Positions 34,775 through 44,199 of a stretch of DNA of 64,000 nucleotides are shown piece by piece (the first letter of the stretch is position 1; every line of letters begins with the position of its first letter). Source of the stretch: Bacillus thermotolerans (GTDB taxonomy: Bacteria > Bacillota > Bacilli > Bacillales > Domibacillaceae); contig NZ_JWJE02000015.1 in assembly GCF_000812025.2 (NCBI RefSeq), forward strand, positions 17,197 to 81,196, in the 5' to 3' direction. The position numbers were made by a program, and so were the translations under genes. Below the pieces are notes generated by a model. The model was not told the origin of the DNA, did no database searches, and saw only the letters and a list, made by a program, of their open reading frames with translations.

Positions 34775-36529
34775 ATGAATGAACAGCTGACCTCATTAGC
34801 ATTTTCCATGGAAGCGAATAAAGGTGTGTATGCGCTGCTTTTAGGATCGGGTATTTCGTATTCGGCAGGCATCCCTACCGGCAGAGGCATTTTGAGGGAG
34901 TTCTGTCGGCGGATTATGCAGATGAACGGGGAAAGTGAAAGTGACCCGATCAGCTGGTATGAGAAGAAATATGGCAAGCCTCCCCTGTATAATGAGGTGA
35001 TTGCCTTGCTTGCGAAAACTCCGTCTGAACGTCAAGGATTATTAAAAGAGTTTTTCGAACCGACCATTGAAGAAGCAGAACAGAAGCAGAAAATCCCTAC
35101 GGATGCTCATCATGCGATCGCCAAGCTTGTCCAGCGGGGCTATGTTAAGGTGATTGTGACGACAAACTTTGACCGTCTCTTGGAACATTCGCTTGACGAG
35201 CATAATGTACAGTATCAGACGCTGTATCATGATACAGACATTGAAGGAATGAAGCCGCTTGCTCATGCGGAATGCACGGTGCTCAAGGTGAACGGAGATT
35301 ACCGGGATACCCGCTTTAAAAATGTAACGGATGAGCTGGATAACTTTACGGTGCCGCTTGCCCAGCTGCTGCGTCGTGTGTTTGATGAGTATGGCATGAT
35401 TGTATCGGGGTGGTCTGCTGAATGGGATACCGCTCTTCGTGAGCTGATTAAGTCCGTTAAAGGGCGGCGCTATTCCTGGTACTGGCATGCTTTTGCCGAG
35501 CCGCTTACTCCTTATGCGGAGGAGCTGATCAGCTACCGGGATGCCAGCAAAATCATTGACTCTAAGGGAGCGGATCATTTTTTTACTGAGCTGTATGAGA
35601 ATGTCATTCATGCGGCCAAGATCAAGCGGGAGAGTATGGAGAATACGCAGGTAAAGATGAAACGGCTGCAGCGGTACATTCAAAATGAACGGGATATTGA
35701 ACTGAGGGAAATTGTAACTGAGCAGACGAGGAGTGTTGTAGCTCATCTGAGCAATCGGTACTATGCACAAAGAGCGCCGGTCGAATCCATACGAACGGAA
35801 GTACAAGTCACAGCCGAGAAAACCTGGTCGCTTGCTCTGTCGTCCGCCCTGCTAGCCTATTATGTTAAAACAACTGATCAGGAGAGACTGCTTTTGCAAA
35901 CGGCTGAGCGGCTGACGGGCTCTAAGCATCATATCGGGGATGACTACCTGCTGTTTATTCAAGACCTGCCTCTTCACATTGTTTTTTACAGTATAGGTGT
36001 TGGGGCAGTCATGAAGGGAAATTATGTCCTGTTAAATAAACTATTTACAAAGCCAAGAGTGCAGGATCCTCACCGGCAGGATATTTCCTTCTTATCCTAT
36101 GCTTCCTCGCATCCGCAGCTTGATATTCTGTTTAAGCTGGTATCTGAAGAGAAGACGGATGTCGCCTCTCCCGAAATGCTCTTCACTTATCCGTACGTGA
36201 AGAAAGTATTTATCGAGACAAGGCTGGCGTTTGATGAACAGGAGTTTAAACAATATTACGACCAGTTTGAATTATTGAGGGCCATTAAATGCCATTATCT
36301 TGGTGAGGCCTGTGATGAGAGCGGGCAATTTCTTTGTCACACAGATTACAAGCATTTGCTTCATTTCTTGAATGAAGGGGCCGAAACACAGGGGTGGCCG
36401 GCATTAACTATATGTGATGGCAGTCCGCAAGGTTTCCACCATGCTTTGACCAAATTGGTGAAAAGCCTGAAGAATATAGATGAAGCAAAGAGAAAAGAGC
36501 TGCTGAAGGCCTATACAGTAATTCAGTAA
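34775..36529 (+). CDS. SIR2-like domain protein of about 584 residues, catalytic His replaced
   Basis: The N-terminal about 290 residues form a SIR2-like Rossmann domain: LLLGSGISYSAGIPTGRG (21-38) for NAD binding and VTTNFDRLLEH (128-138) with the conserved Asn131. In the next motif the expected His (K-x-HGD) is Asn173, in KVNGDYRDTRF. The remaining about 290 residues are helical and not recognised. SIR2-type proteins with long C-terminal regions act in several anti-phage systems (ThsA, DSR, SIR2-HerA), so a defence or NAD-linked role is possible, but the altered His speaks against ordinary NADase activity. ATG with AAAGGTGG 6 bases upstream. Single gene with its own terminator; no partner defence gene is adjacent. 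Confidence 0.75.
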   Translation: MNEQLTSLAFSMEANKGVYALLLGSGISYSAGIPTGRGILREFCRRIMQMNGESESDPISWYEKKYGKPPLYNEVIALLAKTPSERQGLLKEFFEPTIEEAEQKQKIPTDAHHAIAKLVQRGYVKVIVTTNFDRLLEHSLDEHNVQYQTLYHDTDIEGMKPLAHAECTVLKVNGDYRDTRFKNVTDELDNFTVPLAQLLRRVFDEYGMIVSGWSAEWDTALRELIKSVKGRRYSWYWHAFAEPLTPYAEELISYRDASKIIDSKGADHFFTELYENVIHAAKIKRESMENTQVKMKRLQRYIQNERDIELREIVTEQTRSVVAHLSNRYYAQRAPVESIRTEVQVTAEKTWSLALSSALLAYYVKTTDQERLLLQTAERLTGSKHHIGDDYLLFIQDLPLHIVFYSIGVGAVMKGNYVLLNKLFTKPRVQDPHRQDISFLSYASSHPQLDILFKLVSEEKTDVASPEMLFTYPYVKKVFIETRLAFDEQEFKQYYDQFELLRAIKCHYLGEACDESGQFLCHTDYKHLLHFLNEGAETQGWPALTICDGSPQGFHHALTKLVKSLKNIDEAKRKELLKAYTVIQ

Positions 36530-36531
36530 AG

Positions 36532-36564
36532 ACAACTTGCTAAGCAAAGCAAGTTGTTATTTTT
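36532..36564 (+). terminator. Intrinsic terminator after the SIR2-like gene
   Basis: ACAACTTGC pairs with GCAAGTTGT around an 8-base loop, followed by TATTTTTA, right after the stop codon. Confidence 0.88.
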
Positions 36565-36658
36565 ATGGAGAGAACAAAAAAATAATATTTTTATTAATTT
36601 TTCGAAAAAAATCATGCATAATAAAATAGTTGAAAAAATGATTGAAGGACTGATTCAG

Positions 36659-37339
36659 ATGAAACTTATTTACACGGGCAAAACAAAAAATGTATATGAG
36701 CTAGAAGATGGAAATTATTTATTGAAATTCAAAGATGATGTGACAGGGGAAGACGGCGTCTTTGACCCGGGAGCTAATACGGTTGGATTAACGATTGAAG
36801 GAGCGGGCCGCGCCGGTCTTAAATTAACGAAATTTTTCTTTGAGAAGCTGAAGGAAGCTAATATTCCGACTCATTACGTGGATGCAGACATCGAAGAAGC
36901 AACTATGACGGTGAAGCCGGCAGAGGTATTTGGTGAAGGGGTAGAGGTTATTTGTCGTTACCGTGCTGTAGGCAGTTTCCTGCGCCGTTATGGCAAGTAT
37001 GCGGAAGAAGGGCAGCCGCTTGATGCTTTCGTGGAGGTTACACTGAAGGATGACGAGCGCCAGGATCCGCCTATTTCTGAGGATGCGCTTGATATGCTGG
37101 GTATTCTTTCTAAGAATGAATACAAGGAATTAAAGGAATTAACACAAACGATTGCCGGGGTCGTGAAGGACGAGCTGGCGAAGAAAGAAATAGAACTGTA
37201 TGACATTAAGTTTGAATTTGGCCGTTTGAAGGATGGGCAAATTGTATTAATTGATGAAATTTCCGGCGGAAATATGCGCGCCTACAAGCAAGGTGAGTAT
37301 ATTGAGCCGCTTCAGCTTGAGAGATTCATGCTTCAATAA
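36659..37339 (+). CDS. purC: Phosphoribosylaminoimidazole-succinocarboxamide synthase (SAICAR synthetase)
   Basis: 226 residues starting KLIYTGKTKNVYELEDG, with the SAICAR synthetase motifs FKDDVTGEDG, VICRYRAVGSFLRRYG and LIDEISGGNMRAY. It ligates aspartate to CAIR in purine synthesis. It stands outside a pur operon, between terminators, so it may be a second copy or a relocated gene. The ATG at 36659 was chosen because it matches the family start and has GAAGGAC upstream; the open frame extends to 36554 with a Lys-, Asn- and Ile-rich stretch typical of noncoding DNA. Confidence 0.88.
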   Translation: MKLIYTGKTKNVYELEDGNYLLKFKDDVTGEDGVFDPGANTVGLTIEGAGRAGLKLTKFFFEKLKEANIPTHYVDADIEEATMTVKPAEVFGEGVEVICRYRAVGSFLRRYGKYAEEGQPLDAFVEVTLKDDERQDPPISEDALDMLGILSKNEYKELKELTQTIAGVVKDELAKKEIELYDIKFEFGRLKDGQIVLIDEISGGNMRAYKQGEYIEPLQLERFMLQ

Positions 37340-37347
37340 CAAAAAAC

Positions 37348-37386
37348 AAGCTTCCCGCACATTGCTCAGCGGGAAGCTTATTTTTT
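37348..37386 (+). terminator. Intrinsic terminator after purC
   Basis: AAGCTTCCCGC pairs with GCGGGAAGCTT around a 10-base loop, followed by ATTTTTTA. Confidence 0.93.
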
Positions 37387-37596
37387 ATTATAGCTCTACT
37401 TTCACGGTGCCAGGTATAGAGCAATATCATTGATTTTAAAGGGTTTTTAGGAAGTATCAACTCTTATAGTATGATATAAAAAATTAAAATAATGGTCTCA
37501 TTACCATATTCTGTGATGTTCACACAATTCCGGCAATAAGTTAGCGAGATTGATACTCAATCTAGAGTAGCTCCTTTGTCAGCTTGCAGACCACTA

Positions 37597-37653
37597 AGTG
37601 GGTAGAATGGAAGTGGTCAAGCGCTTTCCTTGACGGCTTCCATTCTAGCCACT
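37597..37653. repeat. Long hairpin in the 3' part of the ISL3 element
   Basis: Nested inverted repeat just past the transposase stop: AGTGG/CCACT outside, TAGAATGGAAG/CTTCCATTCTA in the middle, and TCAAG/CTTGA inside. The same structure is at 49663-49719 in copy 2. No T-run follows; it may insulate the element from outside transcription. Confidence 0.7.
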
Positions 37654-37682
37654 ACAATGCGGAAAGCTGATGAAGGGCATGG

Positions 37683-38876
37683 TTAAGCAACCTGATTTTT
37701 ATAAGTTTTACCTGTACATTCCAAAAATACACGTAGTCGAAATCTTTCAAGGTTTCTGAAGCCAAAAGCACGTCTTTTGATGTTCTTAATCTTATGGTTT
37801 GTACCTTCAATCCGGCCATTCGTAAAAGGTGTAAGAAAATATTGTAAAATTTGTGCCTTCCAATTTTCTATCGTCTTGGCAACTTGATGAAATGAAGGAA
37901 ATGGGCTGCTCCATGCGAGTTGAATCCATTCTTCTAAGAGTGAATCAGCTGTATCATAGTCATTCACTTGGTATATTTCTCTAAAGAGTTCTTTTAGAAA
38001 ATAGGCATATGACAATTCTGAATGCTCTTTGAGCATCTCGTTTAATTGTTGTTTTTCATTAGCCGTTAACTTTTCAGGACCTTTCAAGAGTTTAAACCGT
38101 CCCTTTTTTAGTCCAGGAGTTTTCTTTCTAACTTGGTCAAGTGCATGTGTCACCTTTTGCACCACATGATATTTATCAATGACGATACAGGCCTCTGGGA
38201 ATATAGATTTAACAGCTTTATGGAAGGGATCCGACATATCCATAACAACGGTATGAACGCATTTATCAGACAGAATCTTCTTGGCAAGTAAGATCTGAGT
38301 TGAACTATAACTCCGTTGATGTTCCATACCAAGCACACTCCCGGATTGGGTATCCATAAGAACTGTTTCATATCGGTGACCCTTTCGGACAGCGATCTCA
38401 TCAAGGCTAAGGATTAATTCATTGTTTTCTAAAACACTTTCAAGAGTTTCTAAATGCTCCTTCTCTTTTTCTTTAGCAACGGAATAAAATATTCTTTCAA
38501 CGGTTGTATAAGGTATTTTTTCCTTTCGACTCACTTCTTGGATAGTAGAGCCAATGCACATTTCGTACAGATATTCTCTGTACCGATTGGTCTGATGCTT
38601 ATTAGGACTGATAGATTCAAATGTTTGTGAAAATACCTCATTACAGTTGTGACAACGGTATCTATACACTCTGACAAATAAGAAAAGGGGCTTACCTAAT
38701 ACGGACAAGTCACGAACCTTTCTTGTCCGCCAGTCATGGACATGACTAGAAAAAAAACCGCAGTAAGAACAGCGATCTTCTGTAGTATTTTTCTCAACAT
38801 GTAACAAATTGCAATCTTCAAGAAACACTTGTTTAACAACTTCAAATTCTGGCAAATCTAGTGATACGGAAAACAC
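37683..38876 (-). CDS. ISL3-family transposase, copy 1
   Basis: About 397 residues. An N-terminal zinc-ribbon-like part (CSYCGFFSSHVHDWRTRKVRDL and a second C-x2-C in RCHNCNEVF) is followed by a helix-turn-helix region and a DDE catalytic domain (SLDEIAVRKGHRY, VVMDMSDPFHKAV, GRIEGTNHKIKNIKRRAFG). These are hallmarks of ISL3 transposases. GTG at 38876 has AGGAGG 7 bases upstream; an ATG at 38912 is in frame but the signal lies between the two. The frame is intact, so the element may be active. Confidence 0.92.
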   Translation of the reverse strand: MFSVSLDLPEFEVVKQVFLEDCNLLHVEKNTTEDRCSYCGFFSSHVHDWRTRKVRDLSVLGKPLFLFVRVYRYRCHNCNEVFSQTFESISPNKHQTNRYREYLYEMCIGSTIQEVSRKEKIPYTTVERIFYSVAKEKEKEHLETLESVLENNELILSLDEIAVRKGHRYETVLMDTQSGSVLGMEHQRSYSSTQILLAKKILSDKCVHTVVMDMSDPFHKAVKSIFPEACIVIDKYHVVQKVTHALDQVRKKTPGLKKGRFKLLKGPEKLTANEKQQLNEMLKEHSELSYAYFLKELFREIYQVNDYDTADSLLEEWIQLAWSSPFPSFHQVAKTIENWKAQILQYFLTPFTNGRIEGTNHKIKNIKRRAFGFRNLERFRLRVFLECTGKTYKNQVA

Positions 38877-39217
38877 TTTAGAACCTCCTGTTATGTTAAG
38901 TGACGCTAACATTATTGCCAGGAATTCGTGAGTGTTTTCCTTATTTTTTGGGTTAAATCACAAAATGTGGTGATGAATCAAAATAAATTAATGAAAGAAT
39001 ATGGCATCATTTCTGATATTACAGACTGAATTGTGTTTCTATTGGCGATACATTTTGTATAGGAGTTATCATTTTTGGTTGTTAGAAGATTTAAGGATGT
39101 TCAATTTGATCTTCAATAATATAATCGGTCTAGATTCCAGAGTAATGAGGATTTTTTTAACAAAGGAATACATGACAAAACACCCCCCGAACCGAACATT
39201 CGAGAGATGTTTCGCTC

Positions 39218-41143
39218 TTATTTGTTTACAATGCGATTGTACGTATTAACAGTTAATACGTAATAGACTGCATAGATGATAACAAAGAAGACTATAGCCA
39301 TTAGAATAGGGAAGATAAGATTGATTCCAATGAGATTAGAAATAAAGTTGCTAGTAAAGTACAATGCCACACAACTGTGCAATATTCCTACGGTTAGTGG
39401 CAATCCAAACACAAATAATGACTGCCTTTTGATTGATTTACGTATATCCTTTTTATTGACACCGATTTTTCTAAGGATTTCATACTGTCCTTTCGCCTCA
39501 TTCGCTTCTGTTAACTGTTTGAAATAAATGATACTTCCACTTGCCGCTAAAAATACAAGCCCCAAAAATCCAAAAATAAAAAGAGTAATTGCGTTTCCTT
39601 CTTTACCTTGCTTATACTCCGTATAAAATGATGAAGAAACTTGAAAATCGTTTCCAACCAGTTTATTTACTTTCTTTGATGTGGCTTGTGCCGTTACTTC
39701 ATTTTCCACTTCATATACTTTATAAGTTAATGGAGCCTCTTTTTTGGCTATCTCAGCAAACATTTCGTTACTGACTACGAGAAAGAAATCGGGATAATCG
39801 AAAGGTAGCACATTACTTTCAACCATATGAACAAATGGCAGTTCGCTGCTTCCTTGAGGCAATTGAATCGTTATATTTTCTCCTTTAAAAACCGACTTCG
39901 TATATTCAGTAAACCTTGGCTGGATTACTGCTGCTTGATTTCTTGATAGTAAGACTGTTTCATCCTTATTTAAAGCATTCGCTGCTTTATTAAATGTACT
40001 TTCTGAGATTAATTGCACAGGATTTATGTCATAATCCAGTTGAAATGAGAGTATTCCTTTTACCTGAATGACGGGTATGTCTAGTTGGGCTTTTATTGGA
40101 TGTCGATGATCTGCTTTTATTATTCTCTCCACCTGCGAATCAAATTCTGGACCTTTTGACAAATGCGAATAGCTGAACGGAACAACTTCCTCAGCTCTTT
40201 TTTCGTTGCTGTAATACCCACTGTAAGTTGCACCTAAGAAACAGATCGTTGCAGAACTCAACAATGCAATGACTGTAAAGGTACGTGCATTCCCTCTTAT
40301 ACGAAACAGTAAGCGAGATGTTTCAATTATTCTAGTTCCTCTGTAATAACGCGACTTATTTTTTTGTGATAATCTTAATAAATAGACCGTTACAGATCGA
40401 AAAAATAAATGGGTGCCAATGACGAGAGCAACAAAAGCAATACCATAATTTTTCATTAAATATTCCGTAGTAAATTCGTCAGGAAATGGTTTTAATATCA
40501 GCCAGTAACTAACGACAAGCAATATAACTCCGATAACAGCCGATATAAGTGAAACCTTTGGAATTTGTTCACCTTTTTTCTCATCATAGAATAATTCGAT
40601 TAATGTAAAACGATAAATCAAACGGTAACCTTGAACGGAAGTGAATAAAATAATGACCATAAAGACTATGACTGTTTGGGTAATCGCTAGAATGGAAATA
40701 CCGAAGTCCACCTCGGCAATTGAACCCATAAGTTTTATTAAAATCATTGCAAATAATTTGGAAAGTAAGGTTCCAAGAATAATTCCAATAACTATTGCAA
40801 TGATTCCCATAATCAAATTTTCATAAAATAACATTTTTGCAATGGTTTTCTTGCGTAAACCAAGTATGGCGTACAATCCGACTTCTTTCTTCCTTTTTCT
40901 TGTGAAGAATGAATTGGAGTACAAAATAAAGATTGCTACGAATAAAATTAAGATAATTGATGATACCCCAAACATGAAACTCATTGTATCCGACAATTCA
41001 ATGCTTTCCTGAATTTTTTCGCTATATTGCAAGGAAGTGAACGTATAATAAATAACCATGCTGAAGACGAGCGTAACAAAATAGACAAAATAATTATTGA
41101 AGTTACCTTTAATATTTTTCCTTGCTAAACTAAATAACGTCAT
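39218..41143 (-). CDS. bceB: BceB-type ABC transporter permease
   Basis: About 641 residues with about 10 transmembrane helices and a large extracytoplasmic domain (about residues 310-515) between helices 7 and 8, the architecture of BceB-type antimicrobial-peptide transporters. FtsX-like segments flank that domain. With BceA it removes bacitracin or similar peptides from lipid II cycle intermediates and also acts as the sensor for the BceS kinase. The ATG at 41143 has GGTGGAG immediately upstream and overlaps the end of bceA by 14 bases. Confidence 0.9.
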   Translation of the reverse strand: MTLFSLARKNIKGNFNNYFVYFVTLVFSMVIYYTFTSLQYSEKIQESIELSDTMSFMFGVSSIILILFVAIFILYSNSFFTRKRKKEVGLYAILGLRKKTIAKMLFYENLIMGIIAIVIGIILGTLLSKLFAMILIKLMGSIAEVDFGISILAITQTVIVFMVIILFTSVQGYRLIYRFTLIELFYDEKKGEQIPKVSLISAVIGVILLVVSYWLILKPFPDEFTTEYLMKNYGIAFVALVIGTHLFFRSVTVYLLRLSQKNKSRYYRGTRIIETSRLLFRIRGNARTFTVIALLSSATICFLGATYSGYYSNEKRAEEVVPFSYSHLSKGPEFDSQVERIIKADHRHPIKAQLDIPVIQVKGILSFQLDYDINPVQLISESTFNKAANALNKDETVLLSRNQAAVIQPRFTEYTKSVFKGENITIQLPQGSSELPFVHMVESNVLPFDYPDFFLVVSNEMFAEIAKKEAPLTYKVYEVENEVTAQATSKKVNKLVGNDFQVSSSFYTEYKQGKEGNAITLFIFGFLGLVFLAASGSIIYFKQLTEANEAKGQYEILRKIGVNKKDIRKSIKRQSLFVFGLPLTVGILHSCVALYFTSNFISNLIGINLIFPILMAIVFFVIIYAVYYVLTVNTYNRIVNK

Positions 41144-41897
41144 TTGCTCCACCCCCCAGTGCGGATAGAACATCCAACACCTTGTTGAAAAATTCTTTGC
41201 GGGATCTTTTCCCTTTCACAAGTTCTGTGAAGATTTTACCGTCTTTAATAAATAGGACGCGATTACAATAACTTGCCGCATAAGCATCATGGGTAACCAT
41301 TAAAATTGTTGCCTTGTCTTGTTCATTAAGATCCTTTAAACTTTCTAATAAGTCTGTTGCTGATTTCGAATCCAACGCACCTGTTGGTTCATCTGCCAAT
41401 ATTAGGTTTGGCTTTGAAATAATCGCGCGTGATGCTGCCGTGCGTTGCTTTTGTCCCCCAGAAATTTGATACGGGTACTTATTTAAAATGTCGCGAATGC
41501 CAAACTTATCTGCCACTTCATCTGCTCTTCGTTCCAATTCCTTAACGTTCAATTTTGCCAAGGCTAACGGCAAGATAATATTTTCTTTCACAGTTAGAGT
41601 ATCTAATAAATTATAGTCTTGGAAAAGGAAACCAAGTTTGTCACGGCGAAAGGCAGATAATCGCTCTTCATTCATCTTTGTCAAATTGATTCCGTCAACC
41701 ACGATGTCACCAGCAGTCGGCTCGTCAATTGTTGCCAATATATTTAGTAAAGTTGATTTACCAGCACCCGAGGGACCCATAATACCGACGAATTCACCTT
41801 CCATGACGGTTAAGTCTATATCCTCCAAAGCTGAAAATACATTTCCCTTTGCACCATAGACTTTTTTTATTTGTTTTGCTTCGACAATAGTTTTCAT
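41130..41897 (-). CDS. bceA: BceA-type ABC transporter ATP-binding protein
   Basis: About 255 residues with Walker A GPSGAGKSTLLN (about 43-54), signature SGGQKQRTAASRA (about 143-155) and Walker B LILADEPTGALDS. Best match in type is the BceA/MacB class. ATG at 41897 with GGAGG 8 bases upstream; an ATG at 41912 precedes that signal. Divergent from the BceRS genes, forming the usual resistance module. Confidence 0.92.
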   Translation of the reverse strand: MKTIVEAKQIKKVYGAKGNVFSALEDIDLTVMEGEFVGIMGPSGAGKSTLLNILATIDEPTAGDIVVDGINLTKMNEERLSAFRRDKLGFLFQDYNLLDTLTVKENIILPLALAKLNVKELERRADEVADKFGIRDILNKYPYQISGGQKQRTAASRAIISKPNLILADEPTGALDSKSATDLLESLKDLNEQDKATILMVTHDAYAASYCNRVLFIKDGKIFTELVKGKRSRKEFFNKVLDVLSALGGGANDVI

Positions 41898-41988
41898 ATT
41901 TAAATCCTCCATTCAGAGTTGTTTTGTTTTACGTTTTTATTTTACAATAGGTGCCCTTTATATAAACTTACAGCTTGATCTCGTAACC

Positions 41989-42002
41989 TTACATTTTCGT
42001 CA
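41989..42002. promoter_or_regulatory. Candidate BceR-binding site between bceA and bceR
   Basis: TTACA-TTTT-CGTCA is a partial match to the TTACA-N4-TGTAA type of inverted repeat known for BceR-like regulators. It lies about 92 bases before the bceA start. Weak evidence because the right half has two mismatches. Confidence 0.3.
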
Positions 42003-42104
42003 CATTGATAAAAAATATGTTTAAACACGATATTTTCTTTGTATGTTGGTCGATATTCAATTAATATGATGTTAAAGAAGGATGATTGTTTGGAGGGAAG
42101 AGGA

Positions 42105-42776
42105 ATGAAAATCATGATTGTGGAAGATGATTTGACCATTCGTGATATGGTAGGGGAAACATTAGAAAAGTGGGGTTTTGAAACCGTTAAGATCGAAGAC
42201 TTTGACCAAATCATGCAGGTATTTCTTAATCATGATCCTCACCTAGTCATCATGGATATCAATTTGCCATCGTTTGACGGATTTTACTGGTGTAATAAAA
42301 TCAGAGAAATTTCAAAGGTTCCTATGATCTTTCTCTCTTCCCGTGATACACCAATGGATATAGTGATGTCGATAAACATGGGAGGAGATGATTATATTCA
42401 AAAACCTTTCCATATGGATGTATTGATTGCAAAAATTAATGCACTCCTCCGCAGAACGTATTCCTACATGGAAACACAGTCTAAGACAATCGAACATGAT
42501 GGAATTATATTAAACCTTGAGAACGGAGAGGCCTTACATGGAGATCGAAAGTCGGAACTCACGAAAACAGAATTTCTTATTTTGAAAATCCTGATGAAAA
42601 ATAAAGGAACCATCGTCAGTCGTACGAAAATGATGCGCAGCCTTTGGAAGAATGAAAATTTCGTAGACGAAAATACATTGACGGTTAATATTGCTCGTCT
42701 GCGTAAAAAGCTTGCTGAACTTGGAAAAGAACACTTCATTATGACTAAGAAAGGACAAGGTTATATTATCCAATGA
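42105..42776 (+). CDS. bceR: BceR-type response regulator (OmpR/PhoB family)
   Basis: About 223 residues: receiver domain with Asp residues near position 9-10 (VEDD), phosphoacceptor Asp in VIMDINLPS (about 54) and Lys in IQKPFHMDV, followed by a winged helix ending LRKKLAELGKEHFIMTKKGQGYII. It would activate bceAB after phosphorylation by the kinase encoded next. The ATG at 42105 is preceded by GGAGGGAAGAGGA. Overlaps bceS by 4 bases. Confidence 0.92.
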   Translation: MKIMIVEDDLTIRDMVGETLEKWGFETVKIEDFDQIMQVFLNHDPHLVIMDINLPSFDGFYWCNKIREISKVPMIFLSSRDTPMDIVMSINMGGDDYIQKPFHMDVLIAKINALLRRTYSYMETQSKTIEHDGIILNLENGEALHGDRKSELTKTEFLILKILMKNKGTIVSRTKMMRSLWKNENFVDENTLTVNIARLRKKLAELGKEHFIMTKKGQGYIIQ

Positions 42777-43798
42777 GTTTCTTTCAATATCTAAAAGATA
42801 AACGGAATTTCTTTATATTAAACGTGATCATTATGTTCTTTGTTTCTTTGATGACGATTGTGAGCACAGATTCCAGAAACACTGTAAGTAATATCGTATA
42901 TACCAATGTGGTTATCTTTTTTATTGTAGCTATATACGTAATCATCGAATACTATTACAATAGAGAATTTTATCGGGAATTAAATGATTTGGTTGAAAGT
43001 AATCATGCAGAATTTCTCGCAACTCTGCCTAAACCGCGAAACGATGAACAACTGTTATATCTTGAGTTATTAAAAAAAGTAAATAGTGTGCATGGCGATC
43101 AATTACAAAAGTTGTATAACGAAAAAATGGATCATCAAGACTTTATTACATCTTGGATTCATGAAGTCAAGGTTCCGATTGCGGCAGGTCGCTTGCTTAT
43201 GGAAAACAGTAATGGAAGAACTGTTGAATACCTTGTGGACAAGTTTGAAGATGAGTTGGATAGAATCGAAAATTACGTGGAGCAGGCTCTTTATTATTCT
43301 CGCATTGATTCTTTTTCCAAAGATTATTTTATTTCCGAGGTAGTGTTGGATCAAGTCGCTAAAAACAGTGTAAAGAAATTTGCCAAATCTTTTATTAACA
43401 AGCAAATTCGTTTTCATATGGACAATATTGAACAGGTTGTCCATACCGACAGTAAATGGCTTGGTTTTATTATGGATCAAGTTTTTTCAAATTCTTTAAA
43501 ATATACAGGTGAAGGCGGGGAAATCTCCGTACAATTTGAGGAAGATCTAAAAGAAAAGCGGCTACAGATTCAAGATACAGGCATTGGAATTAAGCCAGAG
43601 GATATCAGCCGCGTATTTGAAAAAGGATTTACAGGATCTATTGGGAGAAGTCATACCAAATCTACCGGTTTAGGTCTCTACCTTGCAAAAGAAATGGCTC
43701 TTAAATTAGGACATGACCTTTCCATTCATTCAGAAGATGGGAAATATACGAAGGTCATCATCCACTTTCCAAAAATCAGAAATTATTATCATCTATAA
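42773..43798 (+). CDS. bceS: BceS-type intramembrane-sensing histidine kinase
   Basis: 341 residues. Two closely spaced transmembrane helices (about 14-32 and 40-62) with almost no external loop are typical for intramembrane-sensing kinases, which receive their signal from the partner transporter. The H-box is in DFITSWIHEVKVPIAAG (His about 125), and the ATPase domain has N, G1 (DTGIGI) and G2 (STGLGLYLAK) boxes. Signal probably comes from BceB encoded on the other strand. Confidence 0.92.
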   Translation: MSFFQYLKDKRNFFILNVIIMFFVSLMTIVSTDSRNTVSNIVYTNVVIFFIVAIYVIIEYYYNREFYRELNDLVESNHAEFLATLPKPRNDEQLLYLELLKKVNSVHGDQLQKLYNEKMDHQDFITSWIHEVKVPIAAGRLLMENSNGRTVEYLVDKFEDELDRIENYVEQALYYSRIDSFSKDYFISEVVLDQVAKNSVKKFAKSFINKQIRFHMDNIEQVVHTDSKWLGFIMDQVFSNSLKYTGEGGEISVQFEEDLKEKRLQIQDTGIGIKPEDISRVFEKGFTGSIGRSHTKSTGLGLYLAKEMALKLGHDLSIHSEDGKYTKVIIHFPKIRNYYHL

Positions 43799-44199
43799 GT
43801 ATAATGGTGGGGTTAAAGAAATTGGTTAATCGGAAAATAGTATCAAATTAAAGGTGTTCAAGTAGAATAATGTTTATCGTAAGGCTTAAGAAATATTAAA
43901 TAATATAGCCAATAGTAAGTGAATTAATTGATAAAAAAATAAGTACTTGAAAATAGCTATAACCAGGTTTTTATTATATTTTAATCGAACTTTTCAAATA
44001 TGGTTTTATTAATACCACGATAAATCAACGTTATATGTCCTCTTTTTATCTCCAGTTCCAAGTATGGGAAATATTATCCATGGTTTTAACATGCATATGC
44101 AATGACTTTTGAAAATCAATTGAGGCTCAAACACTTTATTTAAGATTTTTATTTGGTTATATTTTTATGGGGTAATCGGAAAATAGTGTAGAAAGAGGG
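43799..44199. repeat. AT-rich gap with a 15-base direct repeat
   Basis: 401 bases without a supportable gene. TAATCGGAAAATAGT occurs at 43827-43841 and again at 44173-44187, 346 bases apart and in the same orientation. A short inverted repeat, GAGGGTTA-AAAA-TAACCCTC, is at 44195-44214 and could end a minus-strand transcript. The repeats may be ends of a decayed element. Confidence 0.4.

Larger units (their letters stand above)
37495..38979 (-). mobile_element. ISL3-family insertion sequence, copy 1
   Basis: About 1485 bp, delimited by comparison with the second copy at 49561-51045: identity starts and ends at these positions. The ends form imperfect inverted repeats of about 26 bp (left GTCTCATTACCATATTCTGT, right end reads GATTCATCACCACATTTTGT on the other strand). 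The flanks AAAATAAT and AAAATAAA are a near match (7 of 8) for the 8-bp duplication typical of ISL3. It contains one transposase and a long hairpin. Confidence 0.9.

Noticed and set aside
36554..36658. N-terminal extension of purC
   Set aside because: It is rich in Lys, Asn, Ile and Phe as expected for translated AT-rich noncoding DNA, and family members start at MKLIYTGK.
37618..37634. cre-like core AAGCGCTTTCC in the ISL3 copies
   Set aside because: It is the loop of the large hairpin and lacks the outer cre bases.
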